A stretch of DNA of 64,000 nt from positions 3,859,681-3,923,680 of the forward strand of contig JADCRB010000071.1 in NCBI GenBank assembly GCA_021464245.1, in the 5' to 3' direction. The notes under the pieces were generated by a model. That model was given only the letters and a program-made list of their open reading frames with translations, had not been told where the DNA came from and ran no database searches. This document shows positions 42,024 to 52,440 of the stretch, in pieces. Position 1 is the stretch's first letter. Each line of letters opens with the position of its first letter. Made by a program: the position numbers and the translations under genes. This DNA comes from Carallia brachiata. Its lineage: Eukaryota; Streptophyta; Magnoliopsida; Malpighiales; Rhizophoraceae.

Positions 42024-42261
42024 TTTTTTTTTTTTTTGGTTATAAAAATGGGAAGATAGGAGTGGTGCCCCACAATCCCGTCAGGGAGTATTGCCTCTAC
42101 TCCTAGGGTAATCTCTAGACTACTTGGATGGTTACAGTATAACTCAGTGTTACAAAATGGAGGAGTATGTTTAGCCCCACCAAACGCCCTGTAGCTTTCG
42201 AACCTAAGACATTTGGCTTGACAACGTTTGACACTTACCACTAGACCACAACGATTGGTAG
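42024..42261 (-). mobile_element. tRNA-derived SINE with poly(A) and target duplication
   Basis: Read on the minus strand, the head has an A box-like TGGTCTAGTGGTAAG and a B box GGTTCGAAAGC spaced as in a tRNA gene. A body of about 150 bp and a poly(A) tail follow (the T run at 42024-42037 on the plus strand). A TTTTCATGATTTTT duplication flanks both sides (about 42015-42028, partly merged with the tail, and 42263-42276). This is the layout of a plant tRNA-derived SINE, copied by LINE enzymes. Confidence 0.8.
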
Positions 42262-43204
42262 TTTTTCATGATTTTTCTAAGCAATTTATTATTACTATTA
42301 TTTCTTTTGAGAATAAGCAACTCATTAATGTTAGTTGCAGAAGAGTTGTAGAAAATAAAAAATTAATGGGCTTGTGAGCTAACCTGCCCCTCGTTACTTG
42401 ACGCCTTGGGCATGGAAACATCGTGACTACAACTCGACTGTTCCTTGTTATCATAAGGTAGGTAAGTATAAAATACCTAGTGAATAACGTCGTGTATGGC
42501 GTGTAATGCTCATGACATGCCATTTCCTTATTTCTTTCTTTTCTTTCGTATTTATCATTAACATAAGAGCTCTTTTTTTAACCCTTTTCCTTTTCTTTCT
42601 TCCTTTTTTTTTTTTACCTTGTTGTTTTCATACAACCTTAGAATATACTTTTTTGTATATTCAGAAAATGATTCTTCTCTTTACTTTTCATGAATGAAGA
42701 GCATATTTATCAAAATTCGAGCCAACCCTTGAACAAGGCATGTGACAGCAAGTAGACAAAAGTAGCCCTCCATATGGTATATTTTACTTATATTAGTCCT
42801 GTTCAACTCATACCTAGTGGTACCAAAACTGCATCAACTACAGCACTGAAGCCAAACCTAACTCAGTTGTGCAAGAACTATCATCTATTACCAACTGGCT
42901 AGAAACATCTTAATAAAATCTCGGGCACAATATCACATGCAAAGTTCCAATTAAAACATTTTTATGCTCAAAAACATTTTGCCTTTATTGTTTCACATGT
43001 CTTCATTAACTAGAACAAATGTGTGACACATTTGTGTGCACGTGCTTCGTCATGTATACATGAACCATAGAATCATATAGTAATACAAACTTTTACGCAA
43101 TTACTTTTCTCCTTGTCTTTTTTGTTATTACCTTAACATATCGAGTGCGGCCATCATTTGCCTCATAAGGCGAGTAACTGTGTTTAATCCCTTTATCTTC
43201 TTCT

Positions 43205-43770
43205 AAAATTATCTTAAATCACATTTTAGTCTTCCAATCTCCATTTCTGGCTCGATTCACCCGTTCTCACTCTTAATTTATCGTAATTACAGTTTAACAC
43301 CTAGATACTTAGTATTTATCAATTCAGCCAACCTTTGGTCTTAACTTATTAAGAACTGCAATTCAATCCCTCATGTGTTATTATTTACAAATTTGATCCA
43401 CATTGACCAATCTTCATTATTATTTGCATTTGGCTACTCTAACGTTTAAATATTTACAAACTAGTCCAATTATACCCAAACTTTCTTATATTTACAATTC
43501 AATCCTTCTATTGTCAATCAATCGCAGATTAGTCCCCATCCATCCAAACTTTTCTACATTTGCACTTTAGTCTCTTAACTTTAAAATAATTGCAATTTTG
43601 TCCTAATTCGTCTAAACGTTTCCATAATTACATTTTAGATCTTCTACTTTCAATTCTTACCAAATTAACCCCCTTACACCTAACTTACTCTTTTTTTAGT
43701 CCCCAACTTTCATATTTACCAAATTCACCGGCGTTCGTCCAAATTATTCAATTAAGTCCATAAACCTTAG
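43205..43770. repeat. Periodic TTTAGTCC-like stretch, probable LTR part
   Basis: About fourteen imperfect units of the form (A)CAATTTAGTCC(C)T occur every 35-50 bases, such as CATTTTAGTCTTCC, CAATTCAATCCCTC, CAGATTAGTCCCC, GCACTTTAGTCTC and CAATTAAGTCC. This pattern is common in LTRs of plant Ty3-type elements. No partner LTR was found in the window. Confidence 0.5.
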
Positions 43771-43847
43771 TTATGCCTAGTTAAGTATCGATTAGTGCCA
43801 AATCATAATTAACATCAAATTAGGCCGATTAAGGTTGAAAACTACTT

Positions 43848-44960
43848 TCTCTCTCTTCTCTCTCTAGTCCAATCCTCCTCTCTCTCCCCCTCTCTTCCAC
43901 TATTCTAATTTAACTAAGCTTACAGAACTAGGATTCAAGCATAAAATGAATCAAATCATGCTTCAAACACATCAACAAGCATGAATTCATCAAATTTCAC
44001 AATCAAAAGTCACTCCTTCTCTTTTTCTCTCATGTCTGAGCTCACCCTCTCTCTTTCTCTCTCTAGTTTTGAGCTAAATCAATCATTGAGTTAGGTTTTG
44101 GGTATAGAAATGGGGTTCTCTCCATCCCGACACGTTGATTAACCTAACGATCACAAGTTGACCAGCCAAAAATCACTCACTCTTCCTCTCTCTACAAGGC
44201 CGAAACTCTTCTCCCTCTTTCTACATCTTTTTTTTCTTGATTCAAACTTGCAAAACAAGAAACTAAGCACATATTCATGATCACAACACTTCAATTACTC
44301 AAATAAATCATCCAAACCCATCAAGAACATCAAAATTCAGAAAATATAAAAATCATCTAATAAATCATTCAAAAATAGAAAAGCTTGTGATAACAGTTGG
44401 GTAGTTACTCATAGGATACGTAGACACATGCATACAATTTTTCTCTTTGCGTAGGCACCTTTGGTTCAATTTTTTTATTTTTCTTTCTTTTCTTTTTTCT
44501 TTTTCTATCTCTCTCTTCTTTCTCTCTCCTCCTTATTTCTCTCTTGCCTCTCACGGCTTTTCTCCCTTTTCCTACTATAACAATCCTAACCCTCTTTTTT
44601 ATTCTTCTCTTTTCTTTTTTTTTTAAAAAATAATACTTTAATAACATTTTAAGAATATTTTATTATTATTTTAATAAAATATCTCATATTATTATTGCTA
44701 TCATTATGTCCTTCCTTTGACTTTTAATTTTTATTTTATTAATTTAATTTGATTAATCTTAATTAATCATAATCATAACCATTAATAAAGATTTAGAGCT
44801 TAATTAATCACAATTAACACTAGTTAATCACAATAAAGGCAAATCGAGAGTAAGGGCTGACTAATTACTCTTAAAGCTTAATTAATCTTGATTAGCACTA
44901 ATTAATTGTGATTAATTATTATTAATCATGTTTAGTCTAAATTAATTATGCTTAAACTTA
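43848..44960. other. CT-rich and TTAATTAATC-rich low-complexity region
   Basis: CT-rich tracts lie at about 43848-43905, 44020-44070 and 44465-44560. From about 44740 to 44960 words such as TTAATTAATC, GATTAATTATTATTAATCA and GCTTAATTAATC recur. This may continue the LTR-like sequence to its left. No gene is supported; the lysine- and arginine-rich minus frame at 44405-44647 is a by-product of the CT tracts. Confidence 0.45.
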
Positions 44961-45429
44961 ATTTGTGATCCCACAACTTGGAAGCATTTTCTTAATTGTT
45001 TAGTTACCTTTTCTATAATATTGAAATATGAGATTCTTAACAAGTGATCTCAGTCTAGAAAGAGAATGTTCTTCTTGATATGATTATTATTTTAAGAAAG
45101 GGAATCGTATTTTTAGCATTCTCCTTTTTCTGTTTCTTTCTCTCATTTTTTTTCCTCAAAAAGGAGCTTCTCTCTATGTATTCTTTCTACTCTTCATCAG
45201 ATGTCCCCCTAAAACAAGCCTCTAAAAATTCTCCCCTCCCCCCACCCCACCTCCCCTTAGGCGAAAGACCTCATTTTGAAGATGGAGAACCCCTCATTTG
45301 TAGGCAAGGTGCTTGCATAAGGTTGGCTTGTTGGAATGTGGCGACAAACTTTTAGTTTTGGCTTTGTCTCAATTGCTTTTATTTTCTTTCTTGGATTGGT
45401 TAGCATAGATTTGCATTTTTTTTTTGTCA

Positions 45430-45548
45430 TGAAGGAGGCTGTTACACCATTAAGAAAAGTTGTTGGACATTGCATCAAGTATGAGAAGCCACAGCACGAG
45501 GCCATAGCACACCATGCTTATCTTGTGTTAGAATGCTATGCAAAGCTC
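45430..45548 (+). other. Exon-like open stretch, family not recognised
   Basis: A stretch encoding EAVTPLRKVVGHCIKYEKPQ and HEAIAHHAYLVLECYAKLQ has better codon composition than its surroundings and is bounded by ATGAAG|GAGG and CTCCAG|GGGCT. It could be a captured exon inside repeats. I do not recognise the family. Confidence 0.2.
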
Positions 45549-45732
45549 CAGGGGCTGTTGATTTGCATGCTCTCTTTGTTACTTCACTTTTACTTTCTTT
45601 TTATGCTCTTGGACTCATACTTCTGTCTGATTATGATCCGTGGGCTCTGATGTAAACGATCCCTGCTTGGGCCTTGAGGCTTGTAATTGCGTTGTATTGG
45701 AATTTTTGCGCTACGAGGTTGCACTTGCTCGT

Positions 45733-46342
45733 ATAGGTGTCAAAATGAGTAATCGGGTCGGGTCGTTTCGGGTTCGAGTTACTTATAAGTCAAGTTATCT
45801 TCGGATCATTTTGAGTTGGGTAATTTCAGGTTCGGTTCGGGTTCGAGTCAACTCACAGGTTGGTCACGTCATCAAAAATGATGATGTGACATTTTTTATT
45901 AAAAATTTTGAAAATTTAAAAAATTTCAAAAATTTTGCTAAAAATTCTTAAAAATCAAAGAAAATTATATGATCAAAAAATAATTGAAGAAGTTTCTTTT
46001 AAAACATTCTAAAAAATTAAAACAAATTTAAAATTGTATAAAAAATCTTAAAATATTCTAAAAAAATTTATAATTAAGATTTATATTGAAAATAGTAGAA
46101 TCTATACTTTGTATAATATAAAATATGCTAAATTTTTTTATTTTATTTTTTGTTCCCTTAAAAAAAAGTTTAGGTCAGACGGGTCGAGTTAGGGTTGAGG
46201 TCGGGTTTAACACAAGATTTTCGAGTCATTTCGGGTTCGGGTCATTTTGGGTTAGGTCATTCTTCGGGTCGGGTTCGGATCGCATTTTTTCAGGCGGGTT
46301 CGGGTCAACCCATCGAGTTAGATCAGATTTTGACACCTCTAT
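45733..46342. mobile_element. Non-autonomous hAT element (GGGTCGGGTTCGGG-rich)
   Basis: The left end ATAGGTGTCAAAAT and the inverted right end ATAGAGGTGTCAAAAT match. The flanks TTGCTCGT (45725-45732) and CTGCTCGT (46343-46350) are an 8-bp duplication with one mismatch. Both subterminal parts are rich in GGGTCGGGTTCGGGTC words, while the centre is AT-rich. At 610 bp with no transposase it is non-autonomous. Confidence 0.75.
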
Positions 46343-49060
46343 CTGCTCGTCCATGCCGTGGGCCTTGTAATTTTTCAACTTATGAGTTTTAACACTTTGG
46401 CCCAAGAAATTTTGGTCTTTGCCTGCGAGGTTTTATCAGTAAGCATATATTTATTGACCGGCTACATGGCGGAAAAGGAAAACCCTACCTTGAGGGTCCG
46501 GTAATGTGCATCATGGATTTAAGATCCAAAATAGTTACCTCTTAGGCATGGTTCAGGCCTAGCAACTGTCAGCTCTTCTAAAGATACCTTTGACATTCTG
46601 AGGGTCTGACGAGGAATAAGACTCTCCCTCCCTTTAGGAAAAGAAGAATGGTCATTTATTTTTATATATTATATTTGGACTGTAATTGGACATCTTGATA
46701 AAAAATTTTGCTATATTTCCTTTCTTTATTTTTTCTTTTTGCACATTCTTTCCTTTTGCATTTTTTTTTTTTTTTCTTATTTTTTCTTGTCCAAAATCAT
46801 AATCGCAAATTGCCATTACAATGCCTTATAATTTATTCACGCCTTGAGAGCGAGGAAAGAATATATTGTGTAGCCCATTTAGATAGGTAGAACAAAATAA
46901 GTGAACGAACACAATTTAATTATAGCTAACAGTCTTATGATCATATTAGGTCAAAAAAAAAGGTTATTGTCATTAGTTGCATTTTAGCATCAACCTTGTA
47001 AATTGTTGAAAAATTATATGAACACAATTTTTTCTCGGTATGATGCAACAACCTTAATGATTGTTGTGGTAAATTTATGACTATAAATTTCGCTATTTTG
47101 TGTACAAGAAATATGTTGTTGCCACATGTCTAATTAATTGTAGGGAAAACATTTATAGAAAGAAGGTAATTCTACATAGGTGCTGACGTTGCTGGTGGGC
47201 CCCATTTATTTTTTTTTAGAAATTTAGAATTTTCTTTCCAAAAAATGCATGTTTTTGCAATGACAATGATGAAAATTGCAACAAACACAATTACATTTTG
47301 CAGCAAGCTTATAAAAAATGAATTTGAGTTTAATTGCAATTTGTAAGTGTGCTGGTTGCATATTGCACTATCGTTACTAAAATCAATTGTTTTTGTGTTG
47401 GAAATTTAAATTTTGACAAAAAATAATATTTTTTAATTATTTTCCACATATGGATCCCGCTTCTATGTTCAACCTTCGACCAAACTCCTCAGTCCACATA
47501 ATGAAATTATTTGTAAGGGATTAGATTATTCAGACAATGAGATTCTTTGTTTAATAGTTTTTTACGTGCATGGTACACCGTGGAAACTACTAAACCCTCT
47601 GCAATCATGTCCTAACTAGCAGGATTTGGTGATGAGCTTGGGTATATGACCGGCGTTTTAGACTTGGTCCAAGGCGTTACAGCTTTTTGTTTTTGAAATT
47701 TTGAATTTCTAGTCAAAAATGACTATATATGCATTATCATCGCTTTAAATGTGCAAAACGATCATTTTGAAAGTGTACGAGACATTATTAAATTTTTTGG
47801 TAGGTTTATACATTTAAAGCATTATTATTACACATTTGAAGCTGTCCTGTTTTATATCTACTCATTTTTGTAAGAACAAAAAATTATATATATATATATA
47901 TTTAATGCAGATGATATCACAACGCACCGCGTCCCTAACAAGCGGAAAGTAAAGCAAGAAATACTGACAAGTGTAGTTTAAAATTGTAATCAAACTCAGT
48001 TGTGTCAAAATTGTAACGAGGTCGTTGAGATCTTGCACATTGGCAGGCTACCTGAAAGGTGAAATTGTATAGATTTGCTTGTTGAAGTGTGCTGGTTGCG
48101 TGGCACTTGATTAAGCTGGACAGGTTATGGGAAGGATGTGTAAAGTTATCACAACTAACCCAGTTGGCTAAACGGGTGAATTAATACTCTGAAGTGATCC
48201 TATGCTGTGGTTCCATGTGTAAACAGGTCCCTGACTGAGTTTGACTCGACCGGCTACGTTGATCAGCGCAAACTTGGCAATTAGCTCAACTTTAAACTTA
48301 TTTTTTTTGACTACAAATTCATAATCGACAACATAAACTTCACTACCATTTACCTATCTTGTTGCGATTTTTGTTTTTAAGTGACAACAAATTCATTCAA
48401 TTATAAAATGGCAACTTGACTTATCAAAAAAGAAAAATTCATTTCAAGTATTCATCTCCCCACCACTCGTTTATTTGTGGTATATATAACACTTGACTAT
48501 AATACGTACAACAACGTCCCCGCTCTAATTGTTGTTCAACAACATTTAATTTAGCTTTCAATTAAATGAGAAAATCGCAAATAATAACGAAACTGTTGAA
48601 GTAAAATTGAGTTACTGAAAATAAATTTAACGGTTACTTTAAATTATGTATTCAAATGTCACACTTCTTAAGCTAAAATTCGCCTTTACTAAATTACAAA
48701 AGAGATTTAATACAAATTTTCTCATAAGATAAAATGAAGTGCGTATTTGAGGTAAATTGAACTTTCGAGAAGTTAACGTACTTGTTAAAATTTCCCACAA
48801 ATTATCTATATATATTCACGCAATAATATAGTAGATAATAAAATTCTTTTTCATCGGGAAAGAAATGACTAACGAAATAGGGAGGAAAAAAAAATAGTAG
48901 ATTTGGGCAGAGTCAGAACACTAGTATTTATAAAAGTATTCGCACCATTTTGTCAGCCAACATGTTCGGTATGGTGGTGAGCGGCTTGTCGGGTAAACCA
49001 TGTAGTGATGGGCTTCAGACCTAAGAGTTGTGGCTTTTTATTTTTTTTTGGAATTTTTTA
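46343..49060. other. Intergenic, AT-rich
   Basis: No gene is supported. T-rich runs, an AT microsatellite (47885-47901) and unremarkable spacer are seen. Confidence 0.5.
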
Positions 49061-49068
49061 GTTTGTAT

Positions 49069-49557
49069 CAAAGTTGTCAGAACCGGACCGGTCATCGAAC
49101 CGAAAACATTAGTGGGTCAATGTTCAACCGGTTCAACCGGTCGAACCGGTATTTGAACCGGTATTTAATAATATATATGTGTATAAAAGTAATTATAAAA
49201 ATAATATTTATCAATAGTGATTAAATATTAATTTTTCTAATTTTAAGGATAAAATTGAAATTTTTAATAGATTTAGGACTAAATTGAACTTTTAAATTAA
49301 AATTAATACTTAAATTATAATTTAAATAACATTTGGGGTCAAATTGTAATTTATGAATTTTTTAATTTTATTGAACCGGTTCAACCGGTCCGATTTTCAC
49401 CGGTTTTTACCGATTTTGACCGGTTCTTGACCGATTTTTTTCGGTTTTGACCGGTCCGAGTCATCTCTCAAAATTTACCAAAATCGGCCCGAACCACCGG
49501 CCGGTCCCTGATTCAACCGGTCCGACCGGCCGGTCCGATCCGGTTCTGACAACAGTG
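49069..49557. mobile_element. Non-autonomous hAT element, AACCGG-rich family, copy 1
   Basis: The ends CAAAGTTGTCAGAACCGG and (inverted) CACTGTTGTCAGAACCGG fit the hAT form CA-G. An 8-bp duplication with one mismatch flanks it (GTTTGTAT 49061-49068, ATTTGTAT 49558-49565). Subterminal parts are dense in GGTTCAACCGG words. It is 489 bp long with no coding capacity. Confidence 0.8.
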
Positions 49558-49902
49558 ATTTGTATAAGCGTTTGTTTCTCCTTTTTCTGGAATTTTCCAC
49601 TTTTTGTACAAGTGTTTGTTGCGGCAATAGAGTACCACCTAACAGCCTTAGAGCAAATGGTTAGCGTGCCTCTTCCAGTCATTCCTCTTGGGCTCAAATC
49701 TCGGGGCACAACTCTCGATTTTTCCCGGTTTCCTGCATTTTCCCGAACAAAGCTTTTAGAAGATGTTAATATTAGTTTGTTGACAATCAATTATTGTAGT
49801 AGTTTAGTATCTCATTTTGAAATTTGTAACTCATGGCTCATGGGTTCAAATTCCATCACATGCAAACTTTTATATAATTTTTGTTTTGAAAATATTCAAC
49901 AG

Positions 49903-50518
49903 TAGAAGTGTTCGCGAGTCGGATTGGACGGATTTGAAGGTACATCCGCATTCAATTTGTCGAAAGTAGATTGAATGATTCTCCATTTACACCTAATTCG
50001 TTAGACAACCAAATCCATCCATTCCAATCCGTCGGTAACGAATTGAATTGGATTAGTTTTAGAAGATTGTATGCAATAAAAAAAATTATAATTTTATTCA
50101 ATTTACAGTATTCAGTAATTATCAAATTTATAAATATTTTAATAAGGTAATATGTCTACATTATTAATCACAACAATCTAAATTATAAGTTATTAGTCAT
50201 AATAACAATTTGAAAAAAAACATTTGTTATAAGTCGATACATATAATTCACATATGTTTTCTTAATTCAATTTAAAATAAATATTTATTTTTATTTTAAT
50301 AAACGTTTGCTACCACCACACACATGTGAGCGCACACACACACATATATGGGCTAATCAGGTTGGATTAGACAGATTAAATCCCTAATCCGCACCCAATC
50401 TGCTTTTAACGGATTTTAAAATTTTAAAATTACAATCAATCTAAATTTTTGTAATTTTAACAGATGCGAGTTGCATTGGTCAAATTAGGTTAAGTTAATC
50501 GATTTTTAGACAGTCTTA
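49903..50518. mobile_element. Non-autonomous hAT element, GGATTGGA-rich
   Basis: The ends TAGAAGTGTTCG and (inverted) TAAGACTGTCTA are weakly similar. The flanks TTCAACAG (49895-49902) and TCCAACAG (50519-50526) are an 8-bp duplication with one mismatch. Subterminal words such as CGGATTGGACGGATTT and GGTTGGATTAGACAG recur on both sides. It contains CACACA microsatellite DNA near 50330. Confidence 0.6.
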
Positions 50519-50792
50519 TCCAACAGAAACAAAAGAAGGATCCTGATTTTTAAATCTGAAAAGAAGTTGACTTTGGCGTAAGAAACTTAGGAAAACCAGT
50601 AATGAAGACCACGGGCATTCTCCCAAAAAGTGATTCAATAACCCAACTTCCTCAGGTGACCGCCAGGCTCAGCATTTGCTTTTCCAGCTATGAGTTTGGT
50701 CATATCTATAACTTCATTTCCTTCACGAGCTGTGCTTTTATTTAAAGCAAAGCCACTCCAGCCCTCTCACATCTCTTCAATCCCACTATATC

Positions 50793-50800
50793 TATATATA
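50793..50800 (+). promoter_or_regulatory. TATA box of the peptide gene
   Basis: TATATATA lies 68 bases before the ATG at 50868. With the usual 30-base spacing the transcript would start near 50830, leaving a leader of about 40 bases. Confidence 0.6.
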
Positions 50801-50867
50801 GGCATACAATAAGAGCCTAAAAAATTAATCAAACAACAAAGCAAGACAATATTAGTTAAATCACAAA

Positions 50868-51188
50868 ATGTCTGGCAGTCTTTTCTTCAACGTTTTGTTC
50901 TATCTTCTGCTTCTTCTTTTGTCACCACCGGCGAGAAGGACCGATTCAAATTCTATGGCCAGAGCTGTGGAAGCTACAAGGCCACTACTGGAGTCGGAGT
51001 TCCCAAAATTCACCACCTTGAAGCCGAAAATGAGCCATGGACAACAACGGAGAGGGTCTAATGTTAATGTTGTGGAGAGTTGCTTGCCAAAAGGGTTTCA
51101 GCGCACCTCTGCTCCCAGCCGATACATAAATTATGACACCGATAGTTCAACAATGTGTGCCACAGAAAAACATGTTAATGCACCGTGA
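50868..51188 (+). CDS. Small secreted peptide precursor, IDA-like candidate
   Basis: This single-exon gene encodes 106 residues. Residues 1-24 are a strongly hydrophobic signal peptide (FFNVLFYLLLLLLS). A hydrophilic variable region follows. Around residues 72-88 it reads LPKGFQRTSAPSRYIN, close in layout to the LPKG-x4-SAPS-x2-HN core of IDA and IDA-like precursors. Those are cleaved in the cell wall space and bind HAESA-type receptors to drive organ shedding, root emergence or defence. The usual PIPPS is replaced by FQRTS and about 20 residues including a cysteine follow, so the match is partial. A TATA box (50793-50800) and an AATAAA (51357-51362) frame the gene, which supports expression. 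No in-frame stop or frameshift is seen. Confidence 0.55.
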   Translation: MSGSLFFNVLFYLLLLLLSPPARRTDSNSMARAVEATRPLLESEFPKFTTLKPKMSHGQQRRGSNVNVVESCLPKGFQRTSAPSRYINYDTDSSTMCATEKHVNAP

Positions 51189-51356
51189 AAAGGCTATATT
51201 GGTTAATGTTTCGTCCTTAGTTTTATACAAGGAATGATTTGGTGCGTGATATATTTTATATGTATCATAGGAAAGGGGAGGGAAGGAATAGAGACGCAAG
51301 TCAGTCTACCATGTATATGATCAATACATGAATGTATGTATGGTGTGTTCAATTAT

Positions 51357-51362
51357 AATAAA
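51357..51362 (+). terminator. Polyadenylation signal AATAAA
   Basis: AATAAA lies about 170 bases after the stop codon of the peptide gene, a normal distance for a plant 3' untranslated region. Confidence 0.45.
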
Positions 51363-52440
51363 ATACACGTAACACTTTCTACATATCACGTTCTTGAAGA
51401 TTAGATCTATATACATTCATTCTTTTGTTCTTTTTCTTCCATTTTCCTTTTGCTTAGTGAGATACATTATTCTCTTCGCTAATACTTTTTTTTTTTTTAA
51501 TTTTTTTAATCTTTTGGTTCAAAGCAAGGCGAGACTGCCGGCTAACCAACTATTTTGTAATATATTATAACTTGATCTCTTTCGAAATTTTCCTTGATGC
51601 CTCTGCTCTACTATTAGTCGGTGAAAATTTGCATTTTACATATTCTATCTTAAGTCCGCGGTAACAATTATTACCTTTTATTTTCAAATGTAACAAAAAA
51701 TTATAATGACATTTGAGCTTTGCAACAGTTAACATATTCCTCCAAGATCAGCACAGAATGTTTGAAACAGTAACAAAAATGCCATGTAAAATGTTTTAAA
51801 GAAACTAAATTACTTTTACCTTATTAAGATGAGACCAAAATTACTTTTTTCTTGTTTTTAAAAATTTATAGTTATATTATTTGTTCTGTCGATTTTTTTA
51901 ATTACGTTGTTGCTGCTAGAAATTGTCGCCAAATAAACATTTTGAATTTTTTTGGTATTTTGTTAATTTTTAGAGATATTTTCTTAGAAAATTATGTACT
52001 TTATTAAAAGAGAAGGATGGATATGCCTTTTTACTATTTATAGTAAAATGCAAAACGATTGTTAGTCATTATATATATATATTATTATACTTTAAAATAT
52101 AGGTATTGAATGTTTGCTTCCAGGAGGATTTCTTTATGCCCATCAAATAATACAGTAATTTTAAATGCAAAGTTTCCTAAAATTTGTGAGATTAAAATTA
52201 ATAATGAGCTCTACAAATGCGAATCAAACAATAATAATTATACAATATGAATCTGTATTTAACGCAAGACATTAATTGTGTTTGTGTTTCAAGAAAAGTA
52301 GTGGGTAGAGTACCAATTAGCTTATAAGTCCAAACTAGAGTACGCAGTGACATTTATGAGGCCATTCACTCGCTCAAAATCATCTCATGGGATCTTGCAA
52401 TATAGGGTCCGATTGTTTGTAGTAATAATTTTTTTTCCTA
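51363..52440. other. Intergenic, AT-rich
   Basis: Nothing beyond T-rich runs and a short AT repeat (52070-52083) is seen. Confidence 0.5.

Noticed and set aside
44405..44647. Lysine- and arginine-rich frame resembling a basic nuclear protein
   Set aside because: It is the translation of CT-rich low-complexity tracts on the opposite strand.
49640..49720. tRNA-like A and B box pair (TAGAGCAAATGGTTAG, GGGCTCAAATCT)
   Set aside because: No cloverleaf, no poly(A) tail and no target duplication could be found; a chance match is likely.
49447..49905. 152-codon frame starting in the hAT element
   Set aside because: It crosses the element boundary and target duplication, so it cannot be an old gene; its start is CCGGTT repeat.
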